From a virus, in IMG/VR virus record IMGVR_UViG_3300030104_007095, positions 5,388 to 41,076 of that record: DNA of 35,689 bases. The stretch is one strand, 5' to 3'. Within the stretch, counting starts at the first letter, position 1. Each line of letters begins with the position of its first letter. This document shows, piece by piece, positions 8,681 through 15,802 of the stretch. Made by a program: the position numbers and the translations under genes. The notes beneath the pieces were generated by a model. It saw nothing but the letters and a program-made list of their open reading frames with translations, was not told the DNA's origin and did not search any database.

Positions 8681-8698
8681 ACCTGACACACCTGACAC
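8681..8698. repeat. Tandem direct repeat, 2 x 9 bp
   Basis: ACCTGACAC occurs twice with no spacer (8681-8689 and 8690-8698), directly before the A/T-rich stretch of the divergent region. The core TGACAC also occurs at 8597 and near 8779. Iteron-like units next to an A/T-rich stretch are common at phage origins and at small-terminase binding sites. Confidence 0.6.
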
Positions 8699-8811
8699 TT
8701 ATATTTCATTTTTAAAAAATTTTTTTTTAAAAGGGGTCGGAAAAGGTGTAAGTAGTGTACGGTGACCACGGATCACGTGACACGTATCATCACTGATGAT
8801 ATATTAATCAA

Positions 8812-9099
8812 GTGAATAGAAAACATCAAAAAGGTTTCATATCGCACATCCAAGCAATTAAATTTCTATCGGATCAAGGTTACTATGTCTTTGATAATTT
8901 CTCGCGCCTTGGCCCATGCGATCTTATCGGTATCGATGAGCGCGGAGAAATATTATTAGTCGATGTTAAATCAACCAGTAAAAGAAAATCAGGAACACAC
9001 AAAGGATATCTCATTACACGCACACCAACAGACCTTCAAAAGAAACTTAAGATACACATATTAATGGTCGATGAAGAGGGAAACTGTACCCTCAAATAA
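8812..9099 (+). CDS. Small PD-(D/E)XK nuclease-like protein, GTG start
   Basis: The 95-aa protein shows a minimal nuclease core: R-L-G-P-C-D37-L-I-G-I, then ILLVDVKS with D51-x-K53. An alpha-helix precedes it (HIQAIKFLSDQGYYVFDNF), as in Holliday-junction-resolvase-like and PDDEXK-type proteins. The first acidic residue follows Cys rather than the usual Pro, and the second position is Asp. The start is GTG at 8812-8814; an in-frame ATT at 8803 is the only other option before a stop, and neither has a good ribosome binding site. It is the first rightward gene after the divergent region. Confidence 0.6.
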   Translation: MNRKHQKGFISHIQAIKFLSDQGYYVFDNFSRLGPCDLIGIDERGEILLVDVKSTSKRKSGTHKGYLITRTPTDLQKKLKIHILMVDEEGNCTLK

Positions 9100-9130
9100 C
9101 CCCAGAAAACAGCCATAATATCGATAAGTA

Positions 9131-9158
9131 TTGAATACATATAATAAATCATTATAAA
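9131..9158 (+). promoter_or_regulatory. Candidate promoter before the first early operon
   Basis: TTGAAT (9131-9136) and TATAAA (9153-9158) are spaced by 16 bases, a good sigma-70 arrangement, about 30 bases before the ATG at 9188. A copy of the recurrent word (reverse complement of GGCTGTTTTCTGGG) lies 17 bases upstream at 9101-9114. Confidence 0.4.
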
Positions 9159-9187
9159 TTATTATATAAACATAAAGGAGAAAGATT

Positions 9188-9505
9188 ATGATTACAGAAA
9201 AATACGCTAACAAACACGGTTACACGGACGTCGAACCATATGAGGTGGTTGAAATTAAAACAGACAAAAAAATAGTTATCCGAGCTCTTGATTGTAAAGA
9301 GCTTGAATGGAAAAAAGAATGGTTTGATGGTGGCTTTGCAGGCCACCTTGCTGATCAACATAAACAAAAATGGGATATTACATCCAACAAAAACAATCAT
9401 TCATTTTATATTCGCAAGCATAAGAGTGGTGAATGGAAAGATACTGGTGGTAATAAGTACACACTAGCAAATGAACCAAGAAAATTTTACGACTTTAACT
9501 TTTAG
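9188..9505 (+). CDS. Conserved hypothetical phage protein, 105 aa
   Basis: A strong ribosome binding site (AAAGGAGAAAG) precedes ATG 9188. The protein has recognisable conserved blocks: KHGYTDVEPYEVVEI at the N-terminus, WFDGGFAGHLADQHKQKW in the middle, and EPRKFYDFNF at the C-terminus. I have the impression of similar proteins in many phages and some bacteria, always without assigned function; a database search would confirm this. It is predicted soluble, mixed beta-strand, with no cysteines. It starts the first early operon; the next gene follows after 8 bases. Confidence 0.7.
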   Translation: MITEKYANKHGYTDVEPYEVVEIKTDKKIVIRALDCKELEWKKEWFDGGFAGHLADQHKQKWDITSNKNNHSFYIRKHKSGEWKDTGGNKYTLANEPRKFYDFNF

Positions 9506-9513
9506 GAGGAGAC

Positions 9514-10386
9514 ATGGCTAAAAAGAAAGAAGAGAAAAAAGACTTATTATTTTTTAAAAAGTTCCTGATTAACATTGTTTATCAGGAGCTGGATCACGAA
9601 AAAAATTTTGAAGCGTATGATCAGGAGGACTGGCGAGAACCGCTTGATCGCGAAACGCGGAGCATCAATACTGATACAAAGAAGCTTGCTTCTGTTGTAG
9701 GTGAGTATCCATGGAGCATTAATACTAATCATGAAAAAATATTACCTCTTAATTTTGGTAAAGGAATTGATCCTGATGAATGGAATACGGATGATTTTGT
9801 TGGGGATATTAATGAACCCTCCAAACAAGATTTAATCCGTCATATTAATGTAACTGGTACGTATGAGGACAAGTGGAATGACAATAAAATTGAAATCAAA
9901 AACTTTTACTCTGAGTCTTTTACTATCAATCAAGCGGAGATACTTAATATTATCTTTAGATCACTCGAGGTTAAAAACTTAAAGTTATCTAAAAAATTAG
10001 ATGAGGCAGAAAAAACGATTAAAGATTTCCGTCAAGCAGAAAAAGATAAGTCTATTTATGATAGGCTCGATCAAATCGATAAGCTTGTTAAAGAGAATAT
10101 TTTTGATCAATTAGATCATTTATATTACTCTAGTTATGCTCAAGGAAAAAAACCTTTTGATCCTTTAAAGATTGGGATGATTGAATTTCCTGATGGAGAA
10201 AAGAAATTCAAAGAGAGATATGAAAGTTATAGTTCTCAATTAAGTAATTGGGTAGTGCACTTTTATAATGCTTTCAAAGAGATACTTGATCACCCTAACT
10301 GTAAAGAAGATTTCTATTGGCGCGAGGATACTATCGAGGATATTGATAAAGCAACTAATCCTTTTAAGAAGAAAAAAGATGATTAA
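9514..10386 (+). CDS. Hypothetical 290-aa protein with a coiled coil
   Basis: The start follows TAGGAGGAGAC. The N-terminus is basic (MAKKKEEKKDLLFFKKF) and the C-terminus ends in NPFKKKKDD. The middle has a coiled coil at about 150-200 (LSKKLDEAEKTIKDFRQAEK), followed by helical segments. The charge pattern, basic ends around an acidic, helical centre, fits a nucleic-acid-associated scaffold or host-takeover protein, but no domain is recognised. The stop overlaps the ATG of the next small gene. Confidence 0.6.
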   Translation: MAKKKEEKKDLLFFKKFLINIVYQELDHEKNFEAYDQEDWREPLDRETRSINTDTKKLASVVGEYPWSINTNHEKILPLNFGKGIDPDEWNTDDFVGDINEPSKQDLIRHINVTGTYEDKWNDNKIEIKNFYSESFTINQAEILNIIFRSLEVKNLKLSKKLDEAEKTIKDFRQAEKDKSIYDRLDQIDKLVKENIFDQLDHLYYSSYAQGKKPFDPLKIGMIEFPDGEKKFKERYESYSSQLSNWVVHFYNAFKEILDHPNCKEDFYWREDTIEDIDKATNPFKKKKDD

Positions 10387-10588
10387 GTTTGTGGTCGCGT
10401 GTATCACGGTGGGCGTATGTTGTTACCTTTATGTTTATCATACGCCTTACCAAACCTTCATGCGCGACTGCAGGTACGATGAATTCCTACAAGGTAATTT
10501 AAGTGATCAATATTGTACGTGGTTGTACTTTGAAATGATCGACGAGAACTCATGGGTTCGACAAATAATAGAGGCATTAGATGGCTAA
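10379..10588 (+). CDS. Small membrane/periplasmic protein, 69 aa, Cys-containing
   Basis: ATG 10379 overlaps the stop region of the upstream gene by 8 bases; a longer in-frame opening at 10268 lies entirely inside that gene and lacks a ribosome binding site. Residues 2-19 are a hydrophobic anchor or signal (IKFVVACITVGVCCYLYV). The remaining part has HTPYQTFMRDCRYDEFLQGN and YCTWLYFEMI, with two further cysteines. It looks like a conserved kind of small phage inner-membrane protein with a periplasmic domain. The product ends 8 bases into the methyltransferase gene. Confidence 0.6.
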   Translation: MIKFVVACITVGVCCYLYVYHTPYQTFMRDCRYDEFLQGNLSDQYCTWLYFEMIDENSWVRQIIEALDG

Positions 10589-11375
10589 AAAATTAAAAAA
10601 TTTTTATTTAGGAGATTGTTCAAACATATTACCAACAATTAATAAGGAAACTGTTGATGTAATAATAACCTCTCCTCCTTATAATATTGGAAGATTATAT
10701 AATCAGTATGATGATAATAGAAAAGATTATATTGAGTGGCTAACAATAATACTTAATGATTGTTGTAGAATACTAAAATCAAATGGTCATTTATTTTTAA
10801 ATTTAGCTTCAACAAAAAAAGACCCTTTTGCTTGTTATAAAATAGCAGAACGCTTAGATTGGAAATTACAAAATAATATTATCTGGGCAAAGTCAGTTGA
10901 GATTGATGGATATGTAAAAGGATATAATACTCCAACTCTTAGTAAAAGATATTTAAAAAATGGTTGGGAACATATTTTTCATTTTACTAAAGAGGGTAAT
11001 ACAGAAATAGATTTAGAATGGTCTGGAGTGCCTTATAACAAAGATTATAATAATGCGGAAAGAGCATTCAAAAGAACTGGAAAAACTTGGACTCCGACTA
11101 CTACTTGTTGGTATTACACTTATAAAAGTAAAGCTACTAAAGAAATTAACAAACAAATAACAGGCGATAAACTACACCCAGCTATTTATCCCAATAGTTT
11201 AGTTGAAAAATGTATTAAAGTTTCTGGGTTAAAAAAAGGTATTGTTTTAGATCCTTTTATGGGAACTGGTACAACAGGTTTGGTAGCAAAAAAATATAAT
11301 TTAGATTTTGTAGGTATAGAGATAGATGAAGACTATTTTGCATTTGCAAAAAATAGAATATTGGAGAGTAAATAA
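10581..11375 (+). CDS. DNA methyltransferase, beta class (N4-cytosine or N6-adenine)
   Basis: Motif IV, TSPPYNIG (30-37), comes first and the AdoMet-binding motif, DPFMGTGTT (224-232), near the C-terminus, the beta-class order. F-Y-L-G-D near the N-terminus is motif X-like. S-P-P-Y is usual in N4-cytosine methyltransferases but also occurs in N6-adenine enzymes, so the base is undecided. The length (264 aa) is normal. No restriction enzyme gene is adjacent, so it is a phage orphan enzyme, probably for protection against host restriction or for marking its own DNA. The gene is visibly more AT-rich than the next methyltransferase and uses AGA almost exclusively for Arg, suggesting separate acquisition. 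Confidence 0.85.
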   Translation: MAKKLKNFYLGDCSNILPTINKETVDVIITSPPYNIGRLYNQYDDNRKDYIEWLTIILNDCCRILKSNGHLFLNLASTKKDPFACYKIAERLDWKLQNNIIWAKSVEIDGYVKGYNTPTLSKRYLKNGWEHIFHFTKEGNTEIDLEWSGVPYNKDYNNAERAFKRTGKTWTPTTTCWYYTYKSKATKEINKQITGDKLHPAIYPNSLVEKCIKVSGLKKGIVLDPFMGTGTTGLVAKKYNLDFVGIEIDEDYFAFAKNRILESK

Positions 11376-11376
11376 A

Positions 11377-12678
11377 ATGACAGTTAAAATTTTACGCGGA
11401 GATAACCGCAACACATTAAAAACATTAGAAGATAAAAGTATTCATACCGTTGTAACATCACCACCCTATTGGGGTTTACGGGATTATGGAACTGCTGAAT
11501 GGGAAGGTGGAGACAAAAGTTGCGACCATGTAGCTAACCCAAATGCTACAAAAAAAATGGGTAATGAAGAATTTAATAAAAACAGACCTTCAAGAGAGGA
11601 GACAAAAACAAAAGGGTATTATGAAAATATTTGTCCTAAATGCGGAGCAAGAAGAATTGATAATCAATTAGGTCTAGAAGAAACTCCTGAAGAGTACGTA
11701 AACAACCTCGTAGATGTATTTAGAGAGATTAAAAGGGTATTACGGGACGATGGGACGGTGTGGTTAAATCTTGGTGATAGTTATTCGTCTGGCGGACGAC
11801 GAACCACGACAAATCAATCATTACGTGGTGATAAAGATTACGGTGTCACGAGACCTGCGCCCAGTAAAGGTATTAAACCAAAAGACTTAATCGGAATACC
11901 GTGGCGCGTCGCGTTCGCATTGCAGCAAGATGGATGGTATTTACGACAAGATATTATTTGGCATAAACCTAATCCCATGCCTGAAAGTGTACGTGATAGA
12001 TGCACTAAAGCGCATGAATATATTTTTTTATTAAGTAAGAATGTAAAATATTATTATGATCATGAGGCTATTAAAGAACCAAGTGCGGAGGGAACTTTAT
12101 TAAGACTGTCACAAAAAAATTTACAAAATCAAAAAGGATTAGAGAGAGCACACGCAGGTGTGAAATCTAATGGTAATATGAAAGCAGTGGGTGGTTTGAA
12201 AAAAAATAAACGATCCGTTTGGACGGTGACAACGAAACCTTTTAAAGAGGCACACTTTGCAACTTTTCCAATGGACTTAATAGAGCCTTGTATTAAAGCT
12301 GGATCTAGTGAGCATGGATGTTGTAGTAAATGTGGCAATCCTTACATCAGAGATGTTAAAGTTGTGTCAGTCCCTGAAAGAACAACAAGAAATAACATGG
12401 TAGGTGTCATACCTGGTAGAAATAAAACAACAAGAATGAACAGTAAAGAAATGAAACCTTTGGTGAGAGAACAAAAAGGATGGGTAGCAACATGTAATTG
12501 TGATGCAGATGTAATAAAATGTGTTGTATTAGATCCGTTCGGTGGAGCGGGTACCACGGGAATTGTTGCGAGTAACCATAATCGTAATGCAATACTTTGT
12601 GAACTAAATGATGAATATTCTGACATTGCAGAGAAAAGAATAGAGTCTAATTTACCGCTGTTTTCTGGGAAAAATTAG
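11377..12678 (+). CDS. DNA methyltransferase, beta class, with Cys-rich insertions
   Basis: The start is ATG 11377 after GGAGAG; an in-frame ATG at 11326 lies inside the preceding gene and is not used in my reading. Motif IV is SPPYWGLRDYG (28-38) and the AdoMet motif is DPFGGAGTT (386-394), again beta-class order. Two Cys clusters interrupt the fold: C49-x-H51 with C86-P-K-C89, and a later CCSKCGNPY with CNCD just before the AdoMet motif. Both look like zinc ribbons that could help target recognition. The 433-aa length is larger than average because of these insertions. Codon use is richer in CGN and GC than the neighbouring methyltransferase. The 3' end overlaps the recurrent word GCTGTTTTCTGGG (12657-12669). 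Confidence 0.85.
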   Translation: MTVKILRGDNRNTLKTLEDKSIHTVVTSPPYWGLRDYGTAEWEGGDKSCDHVANPNATKKMGNEEFNKNRPSREETKTKGYYENICPKCGARRIDNQLGLEETPEEYVNNLVDVFREIKRVLRDDGTVWLNLGDSYSSGGRRTTTNQSLRGDKDYGVTRPAPSKGIKPKDLIGIPWRVAFALQQDGWYLRQDIIWHKPNPMPESVRDRCTKAHEYIFLLSKNVKYYYDHEAIKEPSAEGTLLRLSQKNLQNQKGLERAHAGVKSNGNMKAVGGLKKNKRSVWTVTTKPFKEAHFATFPMDLIEPCIKAGSSEHGCCSKCGNPYIRDVKVVSVPERTTRNNMVGVIPGRNKTTRMNSKEMKPLVREQKGWVATCNCDADVIKCVVLDPFGGAGTTGIVASNHNRNAILCELNDEYSDIAEKRIESNLPLFSGKN

Positions 12679-12745
12679 ATAAATGTTTTATTTTATAATA
12701 AAATATTATATAAGTAAGACATAACAAACATACAGGAGAAAGAAA

Positions 12746-13267
12746 ATGTTTAATAGAGAAAACTTAACTAAAAAAGATTGGTTAGCTAAAGCAGAAGAAT
12801 TCAAACAATCTGCAATTGATTCTAGAACTAAAGAACAAGCAAGTTGGGAAAGATCAGATACAGATGGTTTTTTATCTCAAGCTTGTCTTAGCGCATCTTC
12901 AAGTCTTGATGATGCTAAAGCAAATATTTGTGAGAACCTAGGTAAAGATAGTTTCTTAGGTTTATATGAATTAGATCGTCGTGTTAAAGCAAAACTTATT
13001 TGGGTTAAAGATCAATATAGTTATGGTGATAAAGCTTTATGGCTTTTACATGATGATGAACAGGTGTTGTTTGGTGGCAAAAAGTTTTTACCATCAAATT
13101 ACGGCAATGGTCGTTCACGTATTTTAAATTCTTTTAATCTTAAAGAAAGATATGAAGATGATGACGCGTGGGCTTGTTTTAGTAAAGGTTGGAGCTCAAC
13201 TCCAAATATTTTTAGAGTCGGTGATGAGTGGGGCGCAACTGCAGAATTAATTAAGGAGGATCAATAA
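12746..13267 (+). CDS. Hypothetical 173-aa early protein
   Basis: It starts with CAGGAGAAAGAAA before ATG 12746 and opens a run of small early genes. The N-terminal half is helical and acidic (KKDWLAKAEEFKQSAIDSRT). The C-terminal half is aromatic and Gly-rich (WLLHDDEQVLFGGKKFLPS, FSKGWSSTPNIFRVGDEWG), suggesting a compact beta fold. No catalytic motif is recognised. The stop TAA shares one base with the next ATG. Confidence 0.65.
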   Translation: MFNRENLTKKDWLAKAEEFKQSAIDSRTKEQASWERSDTDGFLSQACLSASSSLDDAKANICENLGKDSFLGLYELDRRVKAKLIWVKDQYSYGDKALWLLHDDEQVLFGGKKFLPSNYGNGRSRILNSFNLKERYEDDDAWACFSKGWSSTPNIFRVGDEWGATAELIKEDQ

Positions 13268-13380
13268 TGACTAAATATATTATCAACGATCTTAAATTAG
13301 CGAGCAAGGAAGACTGGATCTACCTTGCTCTTTCATTACCTGTAAGTCTGGTTGCACTTGCAGATTGGTTCATATTTTAA
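13267..13380 (+). CDS. 37-aa single-span membrane peptide
   Basis: ATG 13267-13269 overlaps the stop of the preceding gene as TAATG, so translation is coupled; AAGGAGG lies 8 bases upstream. The product reads MTKYIINDLKLASKEDWIYL followed by a hydrophobic run ALSLPVSLVALADWFIF, one transmembrane helix with the C-terminus at the membrane edge. Such micro-proteins are common in early phage operons and often target host membrane proteins; no specific role can be assigned. Confidence 0.55.
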   Translation: MTKYIINDLKLASKEDWIYLALSLPVSLVALADWFIF

Positions 13381-13392
13381 CAGGAGAAAGAA

Positions 13393-13644
13393 ATGAAAAT
13401 ACATAAAATTAAAAATCAAAAAGTTACAGGAGTTCAACGATTGAATAACTCAGTCAATGGTAATCCTAAATATAAATTTTTATTTGATGGTGGCGGTGTA
13501 GCAACTACTCCCTCTGATACTATGTGGGTGTCCTCTATTAGTCAGGGTACATTTTTTTTAAAGTGGGTAGATATTACTTATCACATGACTAAAGGAGGAA
13601 AAGCTATTCTTGACTCAATAACTCTAAACAAGGAGGCTCAATAA
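13393..13644 (+). CDS. Hypothetical 83-aa protein
   Basis: The gene follows CAGGAGAAAGAA and ends in a TAATG junction with the next gene. The product is basic at the N-terminus (MKIHKIKNQKVTGVQRLNNS) and then beta-rich (YKFLFDGGGVATTPSDTMWV), with a small hydrophobic patch. There is no known domain. It belongs to the tightly packed early cassette. Confidence 0.55.
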   Translation: MKIHKIKNQKVTGVQRLNNSVNGNPKYKFLFDGGGVATTPSDTMWVSSISQGTFFLKWVDITYHMTKGGKAILDSITLNKEAQ

Positions 13645-14081
13645 TGGGACAGTATCATAAATTAGTTAATATAACTAAAAAAGAATATGTTGAACCACAT
13701 GCAATTGGAATAGGAGCCAAACACCTTGAGGGTGTTGGCTTTGAAGGCAGTATGGGAGATGTTATGTATCTCCTCTCTATTGCTCAAGGTAACGAACGAC
13801 GAGGCGGTGGAGATGCTGAAGGTCACAACTATCTTGGTAGATGGGCAGGTGATGAGGTTGTTGTTGTAGGTGATTATTATACTGAAAAAACAGACAACCC
13901 AAAATTTGCATTTCTTTATGATGTGGATGTAAGCAAAGATGGTAAAAAATACAAAAACATATCATCGTCAATTCGTGGCATGTTAACTAAAGTGATGAAG
14001 GTAAAATTTAAAAAAGAAATTTATACTACTAGGCACTTAGATGGCACCGTAACTAAATCCACTCATTGGAATAGGAGGTAA
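13644..14081 (+). CDS. Conserved hypothetical phage protein, 145 aa
   Basis: The N-terminus MGQYHKLVNITKKEYVEPHA and the central GRWAGDEVVVVGDYYTE match a pattern I associate with a widespread small phage and bacterial protein of unknown function. A Gly-rich loop, ERRGGGDAEGHNYLGR, precedes it. The fold appears to be a compact beta domain. It has no membrane span. Translation is coupled to the previous gene through TAATG. Confidence 0.65.
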   Translation: MGQYHKLVNITKKEYVEPHAIGIGAKHLEGVGFEGSMGDVMYLLSIAQGNERRGGGDAEGHNYLGRWAGDEVVVVGDYYTEKTDNPKFAFLYDVDVSKDGKKYKNISSSIRGMLTKVMKVKFKKEIYTTRHLDGTVTKSTHWNRR

Positions 14082-14083
14082 TA

Positions 14084-14458
14084 ATGGCTGCTGGAAAAAA
14101 AATAGTAGATAAATGTATTAACTGTTCTGGTAATTTTAGAAGATTTTCCAGATCACATGTTAATAAAAAAGAACCTTATAAAGGTAATATGATTTGCTAC
14201 AAAACAAGTGAGCATAAACATTATGATCAAATACTTGTCACGGATCAGTATCAATCTTTAAAAAAAGGTGATTATTCTCATTCAACTTATGATTATACCG
14301 TGTGGGATGGTGAAACATATAGAACTACTGCTGGTTCAATGTATTTTTGTAAAGGTAAGTGCGAAAAAGAATTCGGATCAGACTGCGCAAGAGCTAACGT
14401 TAGGCGTATCGGCGGAACGTTAGTCAGGTTTAATAAAGGAGATAGGAGGGCTTCATGA
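14084..14458 (+). CDS. Cys-containing hypothetical protein, 124 aa
   Basis: The ATG follows GGAGGTAATA. The N-terminus contains C-I-N-C (DKCINCSGNF), and a second cluster appears late (MYFCKGKCEKEFGSDCA). Together these can hold a zinc ion, so a small zinc-binding domain is likely. The protein is basic overall and could bind nucleic acid. The stop TGA overlaps the ATG of the ParB-like gene (ATGA). Confidence 0.6.
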   Translation: MAAGKKIVDKCINCSGNFRRFSRSHVNKKEPYKGNMICYKTSEHKHYDQILVTDQYQSLKKGDYSHSTYDYTVWDGETYRTTAGSMYFCKGKCEKEFGSDCARANVRRIGGTLVRFNKGDRRAS

Positions 14459-15222
14459 CTAAAATATTAAAATCTTTTGATTATAAAAAATTTAAATTTA
14501 TTAAAGGTAATAGGGCCATAAACGACCGCCATGTTAACGGTTTAGTTAAAAGCATGGAAAAGAATGGGCTTATTACAAATCCTTCGTGTGTTAACGAAAA
14601 GTTAGAAATCATTGAAGGTCAACATCGTTTAATGGCTTGTGAGATATTAAATCTTCCTTACTATTATTATGTAGTTCCTGGTGCTACTATCAATGATGTT
14701 ACTATTTTAAATCAAAATAGAAAAAACTGGGGCTTTACTGAATGGATGAACCGCTATTCTGAATACAATAATATGGAATATAAAATCTATAAATCATTGT
14801 ATGAGAAATGGGGTTTTGATCATTGGAGCACTATTTTTCTTTTGTGTCGTACAAAAGGATATCGTAGCCGTGCAGGATTAAAAGATAAGTTTTATGACGG
14901 CACACTAAAAATTGAAACGTTAGAGCAAGGTAAAAAATGGGCTCAACGTATCATGGACGTCGAACCATATTATAAAAATTATAAAAGACGTGCCTTCATT
15001 CAAGCAATGATCCGCGTGTTTCATGATCGTAATTACAATCATAAAATTTTTATTAATAAACTTAACATGGTTAGAGATAGATTATACGACTGTTCAACAG
15101 TCGGTTTATATCTTCAACGTATCGATGATATTATGAACTATCAAACACCTAAAAATAAAAGAGTAAATTTTGCGATGCAATGGGGCGATCCTGAATCTAT
15201 CTTTTCAGATAAAGCAGCTTAG
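14455..15222 (+). CDS. ParB/sulfiredoxin-domain protein
   Basis: Residues about 8-75 form a ParB-N/sulfiredoxin fold: FIKGNRAINDRHVNGLVKSM, then PSCVNEKLEIIEGQHRLMAC, with the signature E-G-Q-H-R (54-58) that binds nucleotide in ParB-type proteins. The C-terminal 170 residues are basic and aromatic without the usual ParB helix-turn-helix. Phage relatives are used as nucleases, transcription regulators or DNA-modification partners. There is no ParA partner and no visible parS array, so plasmid-type partitioning is unlikely. The start overlaps the preceding stop by 4 bases. Confidence 0.75.
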   Translation: MTKILKSFDYKKFKFIKGNRAINDRHVNGLVKSMEKNGLITNPSCVNEKLEIIEGQHRLMACEILNLPYYYYVVPGATINDVTILNQNRKNWGFTEWMNRYSEYNNMEYKIYKSLYEKWGFDHWSTIFLLCRTKGYRSRAGLKDKFYDGTLKIETLEQGKKWAQRIMDVEPYYKNYKRRAFIQAMIRVFHDRNYNHKIFINKLNMVRDRLYDCSTVGLYLQRIDDIMNYQTPKNKRVNFAMQWGDPESIFSDKAA

Positions 15223-15230
15223 GAGGATCA

Positions 15231-15431
15231 ATGAAAAAACTTTTTAATTTTTTTAGGAAGAAGAAAAGAAGAATTGATTTAATTAAATTTCATCTCATGG
15301 CTAATCAATACAATGGTGTGATTGGTTGGCAGGCAAACGATCTTGAAACATTATATCCTGCAACTGGTGTGTATAGCAAACCAGTTAGAGGAGAAGATAC
15401 ATGGCAAAGAGAAGGGGAGTTAAAAAAGTAA
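15231..15431 (+). CDS. Small basic protein, 66 aa
   Basis: AGGAGGATC precedes ATG 15231. The N-terminus is very basic and amphipathic (KKLFNFFRKKKRRIDLIK), which could bind RNA or the membrane surface. The rest is short and polar (NDLETLYPATGVYSKPVRGE). It overlaps the next gene by 31 bases in another frame. No family is recognised. Confidence 0.5.
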   Translation: MKKLFNFFRKKKRRIDLIKFHLMANQYNGVIGWQANDLETLYPATGVYSKPVRGEDTWQREGELKK

Positions 15432-15631
15432 TGGGGATGTTTGATGAGTTTCACGATTGTAAATCGTGCAATAGACGCTATCATCAGTGGTTGATGGTAG
15501 CAATAAAGAATAGATATCCTGATCATTTATGTATCAGGTGCTACAATTTTAAGGATGAACATGAAAAAGAAAGAGAAAAAATTAACACATTACAATCAAA
15601 TGATCACAGCGAAGACAAGAAAGTTGCTTGA
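15401..15631 (+). CDS. Zinc-ribbon-like protein, 76 aa
   Basis: ATG 15401 follows GAGGAGAAGATAC, within the last codons of the preceding gene; in-frame ATGs at 15431 and 15437 would give shorter forms. Two C-x-x-C pairs (DCKSCNRRY and LCIRCYNF) make a four-cysteine zinc site, and the tail is highly charged (KDEHEKEREKINTLQSND). A small DNA- or RNA-binding zinc ribbon is the likely fold. The 3' end overlaps the next small gene. Confidence 0.55.
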   Translation: MAKRRGVKKVMGMFDEFHDCKSCNRRYHQWLMVAIKNRYPDHLCIRCYNFKDEHEKEREKINTLQSNDHSEDKKVA

Positions 15632-15701
15632 TCAAATGTGTAAGAAAACAAAGCTATCAAGGCCTATGCAATTAGAAAAGATTGTTGAGGAGTCATCATG
15701 A
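15561..15701 (+). CDS. Ribbon-helix-helix-like small protein, 46 aa
   Basis: The gene is short: ATG 15561 lies 6 bases after AAGG (15551-15554); ATG 15555 is the alternative. The product reads MKKKEKKLTHYNQMITAKTR, then LLDQMCKKTKLSRPMQLEKI and VEESS. A beta-strand, then two helices with L-S-R between them, is the pattern of Arc/CopG-type DNA-binding proteins, although it is short and the match is by eye. It would be the only candidate transcription regulator on this strand. The stop overlaps the ATG of the next gene (ATGA). Confidence 0.45.
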   Translation: MKKKEKKLTHYNQMITAKTRKLLDQMCKKTKLSRPMQLEKIVEESS

Positions 15702-15802
15702 TAACGCATATTTTATTAGGGCTAATTCTTTTAGCCCTAGTTGGTATTGGATTTATGGTGTTCATCATTGGTAAAATAATAGATGAACGTCTTGGAAATT
15801 AA
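15698..15802 (+). CDS. 34-aa single-span membrane peptide
   Basis: ATG 15698 overlaps the previous stop as ATGA and follows GAGGAG. The product is almost entirely one transmembrane helix (LLGLILLALVGIGFMVFIIG) with a short charged end (KIIDERLGN). The stop overlaps the end of the convergent gene at 15799 by four bases. Its role is unknown; it is typical of phage early membrane micro-proteins. Confidence 0.5.
   Translation: MITHILLGLILLALVGIGFMVFIIGKIIDERLGN

Larger units (their letters stand above)
8496..8811. other. Gene-free divergent region with short repeats (candidate origin, packaging or control region)
   Basis: These 316 bases separate the leftward packaging genes from the rightward early genes and hold no credible gene. 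Visible structure: TGACA/TGTCA arms around CTACTAC (8597-8613); an 11-bp inverted pair CGTACACTACT (8616-8626) and AGTAGTGTACG (8751-8761); a tandem direct repeat ACCTGACAC twice (8681-8698); an A/T-only stretch near 8701-8732; and a GC-rich patch with CACGGATC (8765-8783). The word TGACAC occurs at least four times. This combination is typical of a replication origin, a terminase recognition site or a multi-operator control region; the sequence does not decide which. Confidence 0.55.

Noticed and set aside
8681-8698. CRISPR-like array
   Set aside because: Two 9-bp tandem copies without spacers are not an array; no cas genes or regular spacing anywhere.
10581-12678. Restriction-modification system
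   Set aside because: Only methyltransferases are present; the nearest nucleases are small resolvase-like proteins more than a kilobase away and not operon partners.
14455-15222. Plasmid-type ParAB partition locus
   Set aside because: No ParA ATPase and no centromere-like repeats next to the ParB-like gene, and its helix-turn-helix is missing.
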